Positions 32,538-43,311 are shown, numbered from the stretch's first letter. The stretch is 62,962 nt of DNA from Sphingomonas sp. Leaf412 (GCF_001425405.1 NZ_LMQP01000002.1:212261-275222); one strand, 5' to 3'. Made by a program: numbers and translations. Notes: generated by a model from the sequence alone, not told the origin.

Positions 32538-33469
32538 AGCACGAGACGCTGATCGAGGCGGCGGCGCGGGTCTACGACTTCGACGCCTATTTCCGTCCCG
32601 CCGCGCCGGTGGCCTCTCCCGTCATCGCGGCGCCCGCGCCCGCGGCGGACGACGTCATGCCGACGCTGGCCGCCATTCCCGTGGAGTTCCTCGCCAACGG
32701 CGTCGACGACGAGGACGACTGGACCCCGCCGCCGTCGGGCATCGCGCCGATCGACCGCACGATGCTGGCGGAAAAGGGCATGCTGGTGCCCGGCGCCCCG
32801 GTGGGGGCGCTGGCGGAGGAATTCCGCCTCATCAAGCGGCAGCTGCTGCTGACCGCGCAGGAGGTGGGCGAGGGCGGGAAGGCGCAGCGCGCGCGCACGA
32901 TCCTGGTCGGATCCGGCAAGCCGGGCGAGGGCAAGACCTTCTGCGCGATCAACCTGGCGATCAGCCTCGCCGCGGAGCGCGACGTCGAGATCCTGCTGGT
33001 CGACGCGGATTTTGCGAAGCCCGACGTCATGGCGTCGCTGGGCCTCGACGATTCGACCGGGCTGCTGGACATCCTGGCCGATCCGACGATCGATCCCGAG
33101 GCGTGCGTCGTGCGCACCGACGTGCCGCATTTGTCGCTGCTGCCCGCGGGGAAGCGCAGCCACTCGGATACCGAATTGCTGGCGAGCCGGCGGACGGAGG
33201 CGGTGCTGGACCGGTTGCTGGCGGCCGATCCGCGGCGGCTGATCGTGTTCGACACGCCGCCCGCGCTGGCGGCGTCGCCCGCATCGGTGCTGGCGCTGCT
33301 GGTGGGGCAGGTGATGCTGGTGGTGCGCGCGGACCGAACGACGGAGGCCGACGTGCGCGAGGCGGTGCAATTGCTCGACGGTTGCGACGAGATCGCGCTG
33401 GTCCTGAACTCGGTGTCGTACGAGCCGGGGCGCGGGCGCTTCGGCAGCTATTACGGTCAGGGGGAGTGA
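32534..33469 (+). CDS. XrtA-associated tyrosine autokinase (BY-kinase)
   Basis: A 311-residue P-loop kinase that cycles phosphorylation to control chain length with the preceding membrane protein. Walker A GSGKPGEGKTFCAINLAISL, Walker A' ILLVDADFAKPDV, and Walker B RLIVFDTPPALAAS are intact. The C-terminal tyrosine cluster is short (VSYEPGRGRFGSYYGQGE). The N-terminal 90 residues are a low-complexity linker. Its stop overlaps a GTG in frame with the following outer-membrane protein. Confidence 0.92.
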   Translation: MKHETLIEAAARVYDFDAYFRPAAPVASPVIAAPAPAADDVMPTLAAIPVEFLANGVDDEDDWTPPPSGIAPIDRTMLAEKGMLVPGAPVGALAEEFRLIKRQLLLTAQEVGEGGKAQRARTILVGSGKPGEGKTFCAINLAISLAAERDVEILLVDADFAKPDVMASLGLDDSTGLLDILADPTIDPEACVVRTDVPHLSLLPAGKRSHSDTELLASRRTEAVLDRLLAADPRRLIVFDTPPALAASPASVLALLVGQVMLVVRADRTTEADVREAVQLLDGCDEIALVLNSVSYEPGRGRFGSYYGQGE

Positions 33470-33497
33470 TCGTGGTTCGATCTCGATCGGAGGCGGT

Positions 33498-33594
33498 CGT
33501 CACCCCGGACTTGATCCGGGGTCCATCGTGCCGCGGGGATAACGATCGTCGGAGCATGCGGCGCGATGGATGCCGGATCAAGTCCGGCATGACG
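33498..33594. repeat. family A repeat at the start of the outer-membrane protein gene
   Basis: Nearly identical to the copy at 22763 (same 20-base arms CGTCACCCCGGACTTGATCC and GGATCAAGTCCGGCATGACG). It lies wholly within the open frame that links the kinase stop to the signal peptide of the next gene, and its last bases contain the ATG at 33589. Confidence 0.88.
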
Positions 33595-35214
33595 GTGGCG
33601 ATCGGGGCTGCTGCTCTCGTATGCGCTGCCACCCCTGCGACGGCGCAGCGGGCGCGTTACGTGCAGCCCTATGTCGATGTCGCGCAGGTCGTGGCCGCGG
33701 ACCTGACCAACGACGATGTCCTGACCTACACCTCGCTGGCCGCGGGGATCGACGCGGGCGTCAATACCGCGCGCAGCCAGGCACAGGTCAGCTATCGCTA
33801 CGAGCGGCGGTTCGACTGGGGCGACGATGCGGTGACGCAGGACGTCCATTCGGGGCTGGCGCGTGCCGCGATCGGCATCGGCCGGGGCGTGAACCTCGAA
33901 GCCGGGGCGATCGCGACGCGCAGCCGCAGCGACATCCGCGGCGCGGCGCCGGGCAATTTCGTCGGCGACGTGGCGAACGTGGCGCAGGTCTATTCCCTCT
34001 ACGCCGGGCCGTCGGTGACGACGACGTCGGGGCCGCTGAACATCGCGGGCAGCTATTATTTCGGCTTCACGAAGGTGGAGACGCCCGACGTGCCCGGCCC
34101 GGTGCCGGGGCAGCGGCTGGATTATTTCGACACCTCCACCAGCCATCTGGCGCAGGCATCGGTCGGCATCGCGGCGGGCGACGTGGCGCCGGTCGGCGTC
34201 ACGCTGTCGGGCGCGTACGAGCGCGAGGATGCGGGGCAGCTGGACCAGACGTACGAGGGATGGTTCGGGCGCGGCGACGTCATGCTGCCGCTTTCGGGCA
34301 ATGTCGCGGTGCGCGCGGGCGCGGGATATGAGCGGATCGAGGCGACGCAGCGCGATCCCCTGCTCGACGGCACGGGCAATCCGGTGCTGGACCGCAACGG
34401 CCGGTTCGTGACCGACCCCGCCTCCCCGGTCAGGATCGCGTACGAAACCGACGGGCTGATCTACGACGCGGGAGTCATCTGGCGCCCCAGTCCGCGGCTG
34501 GAATTGCAGGCGAATGCGGGCTGGCGCTACGGCGGGGAGACGTATTTCGGCTCGCTGAGCTACACGCCGAACCGCAACGTCGGGCTGGGCGTGATCGTCT
34601 ACGACGGGATCGAGACGTTCGGGCGGCAGGTCCGCGACGGCCTGCGCGACATGCCGACCGCGTTCGACGCGCGGCCCGATCCGTTCGGGCAGCAATTCTC
34701 CGGCTGCGTGTTCGGCGCGCGGCCGGGCACGGGCGGCAGCGGCGCGGGCGGGTGCCTGAACGACGTGTTCCAGTCGATCGCGACCGCCAGCTATCGCGCG
34801 CGCGGGATCGATGCGGTGCTGAGCGCCAGCTACGGCCGGACGCGCTTCGGCATCGGCGGCGGCTATGCCAATCGTCGGTTCAACGCGCCCAATGGTTCAG
34901 GGGGCGGCGCGCCCGGCGTCGTCTATTACGGGGTGGAGGACCAGAGCGCCTACGCACAGGCGTTCTGGGGCCGCGACCTGTCGCGCGTGTCCGCGGTGGA
35001 CGTGACATTGTTCGGGAACTGGTCGTCGAGCGGGCTGGCCGGTTTCGCGGGGGCCGGCAGCGACGTCTACGGCGGGGGCGCCAACGCCACCTATTCGCTC
35101 CAGCTCGGCCGCCTCGGCACGCTCGCCAGCCTCGGCGTCTACGGCTTCGACCAGGAGGGGTTCGACACCCAATGGTCGGCGCAGGCGCTGCTCGGCGCAC
35201 GATACACCTTCTGA
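33556..35214 (+). CDS. XrtA system-associated outer-membrane beta-barrel protein
   Basis: An outer-membrane protein of the PEP-CTERM-associated TIGR03016-like type, about 550 residues. The hydrophobic core MTVAIGAAALVCAATPATAQ ends at a signal peptidase site; the rest is a beta-rich barrel with alternating patterns (VSYRYERRFDWGD, IAGSYYFGFTKVE, AGWRYGGETYFGSLSYT) and the C-terminal aromatic residue (RYTF) needed for insertion. The start is unclear: ATG 33589, ATG 33556 (which adds a basic n-region from the repeat), or GTG 33466, which overlaps the kinase stop as GTGA. I list 33556. Confidence 0.85.
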   Translation: MRRDGCRIKSGMTVAIGAAALVCAATPATAQRARYVQPYVDVAQVVAADLTNDDVLTYTSLAAGIDAGVNTARSQAQVSYRYERRFDWGDDAVTQDVHSGLARAAIGIGRGVNLEAGAIATRSRSDIRGAAPGNFVGDVANVAQVYSLYAGPSVTTTSGPLNIAGSYYFGFTKVETPDVPGPVPGQRLDYFDTSTSHLAQASVGIAAGDVAPVGVTLSGAYEREDAGQLDQTYEGWFGRGDVMLPLSGNVAVRAGAGYERIEATQRDPLLDGTGNPVLDRNGRFVTDPASPVRIAYETDGLIYDAGVIWRPSPRLELQANAGWRYGGETYFGSLSYTPNRNVGLGVIVYDGIETFGRQVRDGLRDMPTAFDARPDPFGQQFSGCVFGARPGTGGSGAGGCLNDVFQSIATASYRARGIDAVLSASYGRTRFGIGGGYANRRFNAPNGSGGGAPGVVYYGVEDQSAYAQAFWGRDLSRVSAVDVTLFGNWSSSGLAGFAGAGSDVYGGGANATYSLQLGRLGTLASLGVYGFDQEGFDTQWSAQALLGARYTF

Positions 35215-35227
35215 CGGAAAAGCAACG

Positions 35228-36574
35228 ATGTACGACAGCTTCTTCGGACTTGCCGATCGCCCGTTCCAGCTGACGCCGGACCCGCGCTTCTGGTACGACA
35301 CCGCCACCCACAAGAAGGCGATGGCCTACCTCGGCTACGGCCTGGCGCAGGGCGAGGGGTTCATCGTCATCACCGGCGACATCGGCGCGGGCAAGACGAC
35401 GCTGGTCGGCCATTTGATGGAGCGGATCGACCCCGCCAGTCTGAACGCGATCCGCATCGTCTCCACCGCGGTGCGGGCGGAGGACCTGCTGCGCATCGTC
35501 GCCGACGGGCTGGACGTCGCGCACGAGGGAAAGACGAAGGCGGAATTGCTGCTGGGGATCGAGCGCGGGCTGCATGCCGTCGCGCGCACGGGGCGGCGGA
35601 CGCTGCTGATCGTGGACGAGGCGCAGGCGCTGCCGATCGCGGCGCTGGAGGAATTGCGGATGCTGTCCAACTTCCAGGCGGGGGGGCATGCGATGTTGCA
35701 GATCTTCCTGCTGGGGCAGCCCGAATTCCGCGAGCGGCTGAACGGGTCGCAGCGGCTGGAGCAATTGCGCCAGCGCGTGATCGCGGTGCACCACCTCGAT
35801 CCCATGGGCGCGGACGAGATCGCCGCCTATGTCGGGCATCGTTTGCAGGTGGCGGGCTGGCAGGGGCGGCCCGCGCTGGCGGACGACGCGTTCGCCGCGA
35901 TCCATGCGGCGAGCGACGGCGTGCCGCGGCGGGTGAACCAGTTGATGACGCGCGCGCTGCTCCACGCCGCGGTGACGCAGGCGGAGGTGCTGGACGCCGC
36001 GCTGGTGGCGTCGGTGGTCGCGGAGCAGCGCGGGGAGCTGGCGGCGCCGGTGGTACCGGCGGTCGTCGTGGAGCCGGTGGAGGAAGAGGTGGCGCCTTCC
36101 CGTCATGCCGGACCTGATCCGGCATCCATCGCGCCGCGGGAGCAACCGGCCGATGTGGGCGCGGAGGGATGGACCCCGGATCGGGTCCGGGGTGACGAAG
36201 AGAGTGGGGTGCGCGACGTACCCTCGATCGCGCCGTCACCCCGGACTGATTCCGGGGTCCGCCATGCCGCCGATCTTCACCCCGTCGAGGACGTGGCGCG
36301 GTCGACGCCGGGACAGGCCCGGCATGATGAGGAGGTCGGCGCGCGGGCGGTGGCCGATGCGTGGATGCCGTTGGAGGAGCCGACGGTGACGACCACGGCG
36401 GACCCCTTCCCCGAGGGCGCGGGGCTTCGCGACATGTCGGCGATGGAAGCGCGCGTCGCCGCGCTGGAATCGCGGATAACCGAGCAGGACGAGGCGCTGC
36501 GCCGCGTACTGACGCTGTTGATGGACTGGGTCGAGAAGGATGCGGCGCCGGAGGCGTTGCGGGGCGTCGCGTGA
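35228..36574 (+). CDS. XrtA-associated AAA ATPase (ExeA-like), with repeat insertions
   Basis: A 448-residue protein. The first 270 residues are an ExeA/GspA-type AAA ATPase (FFGLADRPFQLTPDPRFWY, Walker A GDIGAGKTTLVGHLM, Walker B LLIVDEAQAL, VIAVHHLDPM). The last 50 form a coiled coil (MEARVAALESRITEQDEALR). Between them, residues about 292-367 are encoded by two family A repeats and include EGWTPDRVRGDE, also found in XrtA. It may move cell-wall or secretion components. Stop overlaps the next GTG. Confidence 0.9.
   Translation: MYDSFFGLADRPFQLTPDPRFWYDTATHKKAMAYLGYGLAQGEGFIVITGDIGAGKTTLVGHLMERIDPASLNAIRIVSTAVRAEDLLRIVADGLDVAHEGKTKAELLLGIERGLHAVARTGRRTLLIVDEAQALPIAALEELRMLSNFQAGGHAMLQIFLLGQPEFRERLNGSQRLEQLRQRVIAVHHLDPMGADEIAAYVGHRLQVAGWQGRPALADDAFAAIHAASDGVPRRVNQLMTRALLHAAVTQAEVLDAALVASVVAEQRGELAAPVVPAVVVEPVEEEVAPSRHAGPDPASIAPREQPADVGAEGWTPDRVRGDEESGVRDVPSIAPSPRTDSGVRHAADLHPVEDVARSTPGQARHDEEVGARAVADAWMPLEEPTVTTTADPFPEGAGLRDMSAMEARVAALESRITEQDEALRRVLTLLMDWVEKDAAPEALRGVA
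36101..36197. repeat. family A repeat inside the XrtA ATPase gene, copy 1
   Basis: Left arm CGTCATGCCGGACCTGATCC, right arm CCCGGATCGGGTCCGGGGTG. The whole element is translated in frame (SRHAGPDPASIAPREQP and then GWTPDRVRGD). Confidence 0.87.
36234..36329. repeat. family A repeat inside the XrtA ATPase gene, copy 2
   Basis: Left arm CGTCACCCCGGACTGATTCC, right arm CCGGGACAGGCCCGGCATGA. Thirty-six bases after copy 1, in the same gene, and again without stop codon (SPRTDSGVRHA and STPGQARHDE). The middle differs from copy 1, so it is a separate insertion rather than a local duplication. Confidence 0.85.
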
Positions 36575-37422
36575 GCGGCAACATCGCACCCGTTATCAAC
36601 GCCCTGTCGGTCGATGTGGAGGAATGGTTCCAGGTCGGCGCATTCGAGGCGACGATCGACCGCGCGGACTGGGACGACCTCGAATCGCGCGTCGCGGACA
36701 ACACCGCGCGCGTGCTGGACCTGTTCGCCGCGGCGGGGGTGACCGCGACGTTCTTCACGCTGGGCTGGGTCGCGGCACGGCAGCCGCGGCTGATCCGGCG
36801 GATCGTCGACGAAGGGCACGAACTGGCCAGCCACGGCTGGGACCACCAGCGCGTCTTCACGATGGATGCGGATAATTTCCGCGCCGACCTGTCGCGCGCG
36901 AAGGCGGCGCTGGAGCAGGCGGGCGGGGTCGCGGTCACCGGCTATCGCGCGCCGAGCTTCTCGATCGATGCGGGGACACCCTGGGCGCATCGCGTGCTGG
37001 CGGACGAGGGCTATGCCTATTCCAGCAGCGTCGCGCCGTTGCGGCATGACCATTACGGCTGGCGCGACAGTCCGCGCTACGCGTGGCGGCCGGTCGACGG
37101 CAGCGCGCTGGTCGAGCTGCCGGTGACGGTGGCGGAGGTCGCGGGGCGGCGGATGGCGACGGGGGGCGGGTTCTTCCGCATGCTGCCCGCCGCGCTGACC
37201 GATTTCGCGTTGCGTCAGGTCAATCGCGCGGCGCAGCCGGGTGTGTTTTACTTCCACCCGTGGGAAGTCGATCCCGGCCAGCCGCGCGTCGGCCACGCGC
37301 CGTTGCGGTCGCGGGTGCGGCATTATGCGCGTCTGGGCGCGATGGCGGGTAAGCTGGACGGCCTGATCCGGCGGCACGAATGGGGCCGCGTCGATCATGT
37401 GGTGGAGCGGCTGGCGGCATGA
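36571..37422 (+). CDS. XrtA system polysaccharide deacetylase
   Basis: A 283-residue NodB-type deacetylase. Catalytic aspartate and metal site: NALSVDVEEWFQVGAFE (two aspartate/glutamate residues) and the H-x3-H pair in ELASHGWDHQRVF; GYRAPSFSIDAG and FYFHPWEVDPGQPR complete the active site. It probably removes acetyl groups from the locus polysaccharide. No signal peptide is visible. GTG start overlapping the ATPase stop (GTGA); ATGA overlap with the next gene. Confidence 0.93.
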   Translation: MSGNIAPVINALSVDVEEWFQVGAFEATIDRADWDDLESRVADNTARVLDLFAAAGVTATFFTLGWVAARQPRLIRRIVDEGHELASHGWDHQRVFTMDADNFRADLSRAKAALEQAGGVAVTGYRAPSFSIDAGTPWAHRVLADEGYAYSSSVAPLRHDHYGWRDSPRYAWRPVDGSALVELPVTVAEVAGRRMATGGGFFRMLPAALTDFALRQVNRAAQPGVFYFHPWEVDPGQPRVGHAPLRSRVRHYARLGAMAGKLDGLIRRHEWGRVDHVVERLAA

Positions 37423-38447
37423 CCGCACCGATGCTTCGCGTGCCGCTGGGGGTGCGGGTCGCGGACCCAGCGGACCGCGCGCGCGTGGCGGCGTTCGTGC
37501 GCGCGCATCCGGACGCGACCCCCTTCCACCTGCCCGAGTGGGGCGAGGCGGTGGCGCGGGGGTGCGGGCAAAGCGCGGTGACACTGATCGCGGAGCGCGC
37601 CGACGGGCGGATCGCGGGCGTCCTGCCGCTGACCCACGTGCGGTCGCCGCTGTTCGGGCAGGCGCTGGTGTCATGCGGGTTTGCGGTCGACGGCGGGATC
37701 CTGGGCGATGCGGTGGAGGAACTGGCATCGGGCGCGCGGGCACTGGCGCGGGAACGCGGCTGCCCGTCGGTGGAACTGCGCGGCGGCGCGGCGCCGGGCG
37801 ATTGGGACGTCGACACGTCCACCTACCTGGGTTTCGCGCGCGATCTGGCGGCGGACGAGGCGGCCGACCTGCTGGCGATCCCGCGCAAGCAGCGGGCGGA
37901 GGTGCGCAAGGCGCTGGCGACCGACCTGACGATCGATATCGGGGACGCCGACGCGCATTACCGGGTGTACGCCGAATCGGTGCGCAACCTGGGCACGCCG
38001 GTGTTCCCGCGCGCGCTGTTCCGCGCGGTATTGCAGACGATCGACGCAGACGTGCTGACGGTGCGGCATCGCGGGCGCGCGGTGGCGAGCGTGCTGAGCC
38101 TGTACTGGCGCGGCACGGTCTACCCCTATTGGGGCGGCGGGACGCGGGCGGCGCGGGGGTTGCGCGCGAACGACCGGATGTATCTCGCGCTGATGGCGCA
38201 TGCGCGGGCGCGGGGATGCACGCGGTTCGATTTCGGCCGGTCGAAGGCGGGTACCGGGGCGGCGGCGTTCAAGAAGAATTGGGGGTTCGAGGGCGTGCCG
38301 CTGTCCTATGCGTCGTGGCAGGAGGGCGGAGCGCGGGCGATCAATCCGCTGAACCCGAAATATGCGCTGATGGTGCGGGCGTGGCAGCGGACGCCGCTGC
38401 CGGTCGCCAATCTGCTGGGGCCCTGGATCAGCCGGGGGCTGGGGTGA
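37419..38447 (+). CDS. XrtA-associated FemAB-family acyl/aminoacyltransferase
   Basis: A 342-residue double-GNAT protein of the FemAB type linked to PEP-CTERM loci. Visible blocks: FVRAHPDATPFHLPEWGEAV, GVLPLTHVRSPLFGQALVSC, IPRKQRAEVRKAL, AYPYWGGGTR-like YPYWGGGTRAARGLRAN, and CTRFDFGRSKAGTGAAAFKK with the closing tryptophan motif NWGFEGVPL. The donor may be an aminoacyl-tRNA or acyl-CoA; not determinable here. Coupled by overlaps to both neighbours. Confidence 0.92.
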   Translation: MTAPMLRVPLGVRVADPADRARVAAFVRAHPDATPFHLPEWGEAVARGCGQSAVTLIAERADGRIAGVLPLTHVRSPLFGQALVSCGFAVDGGILGDAVEELASGARALARERGCPSVELRGGAAPGDWDVDTSTYLGFARDLAADEAADLLAIPRKQRAEVRKALATDLTIDIGDADAHYRVYAESVRNLGTPVFPRALFRAVLQTIDADVLTVRHRGRAVASVLSLYWRGTVYPYWGGGTRAARGLRANDRMYLALMAHARARGCTRFDFGRSKAGTGAAAFKKNWGFEGVPLSYASWQEGGARAINPLNPKYALMVRAWQRTPLPVANLLGPWISRGLG

Positions 38448-39607
38448 GCGACATCCTGTTCCTGGCGCACCGCGTGCCGTTCCCGCCCGATCGCGGCGAC
38501 CGCATCCGCAGCTTCCATGTGCTTCGGCATCTGGCGGCGCGGGCGCGGGTGCATCTGGTCGCGTTCGCGGATTGCGCCGCCGACGTGGCGGTGCCGCCGG
38601 CGTTCCGCGCGTTGCTGGGCGAGTGTGTGGTGGTGAAACGCACCAAGTCGCGGGCGCGCGCGCTGGTCGAGGCGCTGGCGAGCGGGCGGCCGGTGTCGCT
38701 GACCGCGTTCGACGATGCGCGCGTCCATGTGGCGGTGGCGGGGGTGATGGCGCGGCATCCGGTCGGATGCGCCTATGCCTTTTCGGGGCAGATGGCGCAG
38801 TATCTGCCGACCGGCGTGCGGCAGGTGATGGATTTCGTCGACGCCGATTCGGCCAAGTTCGCGGCCTATGCGGAGGGGCCGCTGGCGTGGCTGATGCGGC
38901 GCGAGGCGCGGTTGCTGGGCGCGTATGAGCGCGACGTCGCGGCGCGGGTCGATGCGGCGCTGTTCGTGAGCGCGGCGGAGGCGGCACTGGTGCCGGGCGG
39001 CGGCGTGCTGGAGAACGGCATCGATACCGCGCGGTTCGATCCCGCGGCGGCGTTCGTGCCGGTGATGGGGCCCAAGAGCGGGGGGGGCAGGCTGGTCACG
39101 TTCACGGGGCAGATGGATTATCGCCCGAACGTCGAGGCGGTGGTGCGGTTCGTGCGCGAGGTGCTGCCGGTCGTGCGCGCGCGACATGGCGACGTGCGCT
39201 TCGCGATCGTCGGCCGCGCGCCGACCGCGGCGGTGCGGGCGCTGGCGTCGCGCGACGTGATCGTGACGGGGGAGGTGCCCGACGTGCGCGGATGGCTGGC
39301 GGCGTCGGACGTCGTGGTCGCGCCGCTGATGCTGGCGCGCGGCGTGCAGAACAAGGTGCTGGAGGCGATGGCGATGGCGCGGCCGGTCGTCGCGTCGCGG
39401 GCGGCGGCGGAGGGGATCGACCATGCGGGGACGATCCGGGTCGACGACGGCGCCGACGCGGTGTGCGCGGTGCTGGACGATCCGGCGGGTGCCGCGGTGC
39501 TGGCGCGCGCGGCGCGGGCGCGGGCGATCGCGCGCTACGGCTGGGACGCGGCGCTGGCGCCGCTGGATGCTATCGTCGGGCTGGACCGGGCGCGGGTGGC
39601 GGCGTGA
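38444..39607 (+). CDS. XrtA-associated glycosyltransferase (GT4-like)
   Basis: A 387-residue GT-B fold enzyme of the TIGR03087-like type. N-terminal block ILFLAHRVPFPPDRGDRIRS binds acceptor; MDFVDADSAKFAAYAEGP is family-specific; the donor side has VTFTGQMDYRPNVEAVVRFV, FAIVGRAPTAAVRALAS, and APLMLARGVQNKVLEAMAMA with the catalytic-region glutamate. Adds a sugar to the locus polysaccharide; donor unknown. GTG start (GTGA overlap with femAB) and its own stop overlaps the xrtA GTG. Confidence 0.93.
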   Translation: MSDILFLAHRVPFPPDRGDRIRSFHVLRHLAARARVHLVAFADCAADVAVPPAFRALLGECVVVKRTKSRARALVEALASGRPVSLTAFDDARVHVAVAGVMARHPVGCAYAFSGQMAQYLPTGVRQVMDFVDADSAKFAAYAEGPLAWLMRREARLLGAYERDVAARVDAALFVSAAEAALVPGGGVLENGIDTARFDPAAAFVPVMGPKSGGGRLVTFTGQMDYRPNVEAVVRFVREVLPVVRARHGDVRFAIVGRAPTAAVRALASRDVIVTGEVPDVRGWLAASDVVVAPLMLARGVQNKVLEAMAMARPVVASRAAAEGIDHAGTIRVDDGADAVCAVLDDPAGAAVLARAARARAIARYGWDAALAPLDAIVGLDRARVAA

Positions 39608-41196
39608 GTGTGGCGACCCGTCATGCCGGCCTCGAGCCGCGGCGAGGGCAACCGCGGGAAGCACCTGCGGAGGGATGGACCCCGGATCGGGTCCGGGGTG
39701 ACGCGCGTGTGTGGCGACGGCACCTTGCCACGCTGGGCGTCGTCGCGGTCCTCCTGCTCATCCTGTTCCGCGACGACGTCGCGGACGTCACGCATATCTG
39801 GTGGACCAGCACGACGTTCGGGCATTGCCTGTTCATCGCGCCCGTCGTCGCGTGGCTGGTGTGGACGCGGCGGCGGGAGGTCGCCGCCCTGACGCCCGTC
39901 GGCTGGTTGCCGGGCCTTGCGGTCGTCGCGGCGGGCGGCATCCTGTGGTTGCTGGGCGATGCGGGCAGCGTGGCGCTGGCGCGGCAATTGGGGCTGCTCG
40001 TGATGCTGGAGGGCGCGGTCGTCGCGTGCCTCGGGCCGGACGTGGCGCGCGGGCTGGCGTTTCCGCTGGCCTATGCCGCGTTCATGGTGCCGTTCGGCGA
40101 CGGGCTGGAACCGCCGTTGCAGGACGCGACCGTCGCGATGGTCCTGCCGATGCTGCACGTCGCGGGCGTGCCCGCGGTGGTGGACGGGGTGCTGATCCAC
40201 GCCGGGCGTTACTGGTTCGAGGTCGCGGAGGCGTGTTCGGGGGCGAAGTTCGTGCTGGCGATGCTGGCCTATGGCGCGCTGGTCGCGAACGTCGCCTTCC
40301 GCGGGTGGCGGCGGCGCGCCTTGTTCCTGATCGCCTGCGTCGTCGTGCCGGTGCTGGCCAATGGCGTGCGCGCGTTCGCGACGATCTATGCCGCGCATCT
40401 GACCAGTGTCGAGGCGGCGACGGGGCTGGACCATATCGTCTACGGCTGGGTGTTCTTCGCCATCGTCATGGCGGCATTGATGGCGGGGGCGTGGCGGTGG
40501 TTCGATCGCTCGCCCGACGCGCCCGCGTTCGATCCGGCGGCGATTTCAACGCGGCCGCGGATGACGGTGGAGGTCGTGGTCGCGGGGGCGCTGGTGCTGG
40601 CGACGGCGGCGGTGTTTCCGGCGTGGAGCGGGGCGATCGCGGCGCGCGCGGCGCCGCTGCCGGGGCGGATCGACCTGCCCGTGGTGGCGGACTGGACGCG
40701 CGCGCCGGTCGACGATGCGGTGGCGTGGCGGCCGGTCTATCCGGCGGCGGACCATTATCTGTTCGGGCGCTATCGCGATGCGCAGGGGCGCGCGGTCGAC
40801 ATGGGCGTCGCGGCGTTCGCGGGGCAGCGCGAGGGGCGCGAGCTGGTCGCCTATGGCACCGGAGTCCTGGGGGAGGCGACGCGCTGGACGCGGGTGGCGG
40901 ACCCGCCCGCGATCGACGGCGGCGCGGCGGTGCGGATCGTCGCGGCGGGGCCGGGCGGGCGGAGCGTCGAGCGCGTCGTCGCGACCTGGTATCGCGTCGG
41001 CGGCATCGTGACCGCGAGCGGGACGCGCGCGAAGATCGCGACGGTTCGCGACAAGCTGGACGGCGGGACGCAGACCGCGGTGGCGCTGCACCTGTCGGCG
41101 GAAGGGCCGGGCGCGGTCGCGGCGATCGCGGCGTTCCGGCGCGCGATGGGGCCGGTGGATGCGGTGGTGGACGGGATTGTGGCGCGGCGGCGTTGA
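39604..41196 (+). CDS. xrtA: exosortase A fused to EpsI domain
   Basis: Polytopic transpeptidase-like enzyme that recognises C-terminal PEP-CTERM signals. The 530 residues have an exosortase domain of about eight membrane segments with the catalytic triad C211 (VAEACSGAKF), R256 (ANGVRAFATIY) and H277 (GLDHIVYGWVFF), followed by a periplasmic EpsI-type domain (about 330-525, LPVVADWTRAPVD and VATWYRVGGIVTASGTRAKI). Residues 6-33 (RHAGLEPRRGQPREAP and EGWTPDRVRGDA) come from a family A repeat; the native chain appears to resume at RVWRRHLATLG. Confidence 0.93.
   Translation: MSVATRHAGLEPRRGQPREAPAEGWTPDRVRGDARVWRRHLATLGVVAVLLLILFRDDVADVTHIWWTSTTFGHCLFIAPVVAWLVWTRRREVAALTPVGWLPGLAVVAAGGILWLLGDAGSVALARQLGLLVMLEGAVVACLGPDVARGLAFPLAYAAFMVPFGDGLEPPLQDATVAMVLPMLHVAGVPAVVDGVLIHAGRYWFEVAEACSGAKFVLAMLAYGALVANVAFRGWRRRALFLIACVVVPVLANGVRAFATIYAAHLTSVEAATGLDHIVYGWVFFAIVMAALMAGAWRWFDRSPDAPAFDPAAISTRPRMTVEVVVAGALVLATAAVFPAWSGAIAARAAPLPGRIDLPVVADWTRAPVDDAVAWRPVYPAADHYLFGRYRDAQGRAVDMGVAAFAGQREGRELVAYGTGVLGEATRWTRVADPPAIDGGAAVRIVAAGPGGRSVERVVATWYRVGGIVTASGTRAKIATVRDKLDGGTQTAVALHLSAEGPGAVAAIAAFRRAMGPVDAVVDGIVARRR
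39619..39703. repeat. family A repeat inside the 5' end of xrtA
   Basis: Left arm CGTCATGCCGGCCTCGAGCC, right arm CCGGATCGGGTCCGGGGTGA. It starts 15 bases after the GTG start codon and is translated in frame. The right half matches copy 1 in the ATPase gene over more than 20 bases. Confidence 0.85.
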
Positions 41197-41210
41197 ACGC
41201 ACGCACCCTA

Positions 41211-41275
41211 CGTCCGGCCTGAGCCCTTCGACAAGCCGGCGCGCCTGTGCTTCGACTTCGCTCAGCACGAACGGA
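41211..41275. repeat. dispersed palindromic repeat, family B, copy 1 of 2
   Basis: Left arm contains GTCCGGCCTGAGCCCTTCGA, right arm CTTCGACTTCGCTCAGCACG then AACGG. It lies after xrtA; with the half copy at 41311 it fills the gap before the amidotransferase gene. Confidence 0.78.
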
Positions 41276-41310
41276 GGCGAATGCGCGGAAGGAAAAGTTT
41301 TGCCGTTCAC

Positions 41311-41344
41311 CCACCGTTCGGCCTGAGCGAAGTCGAAGGCTAGG
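41311..41344. repeat. half copy of repeat family B
   Basis: CCGTTCGGCCTGAGCGAAGT plus CGAAGG only; the opposing arm is missing. About 67 bases remain between it and the amidotransferase ATG, enough for a promoter, though I see no clear -35/-10 pair. Confidence 0.7.
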
Positions 41345-41411
41345 CGCAGACGGGGTTTCGTTGCCGCCCGATTGGGCGGTAGGGCGCGCGTACTGGATAG
41401 GGGTCACTGAC

Positions 41412-43304
<1,893 letters not shown>

Positions 43305-43311
43305 GAAAATA

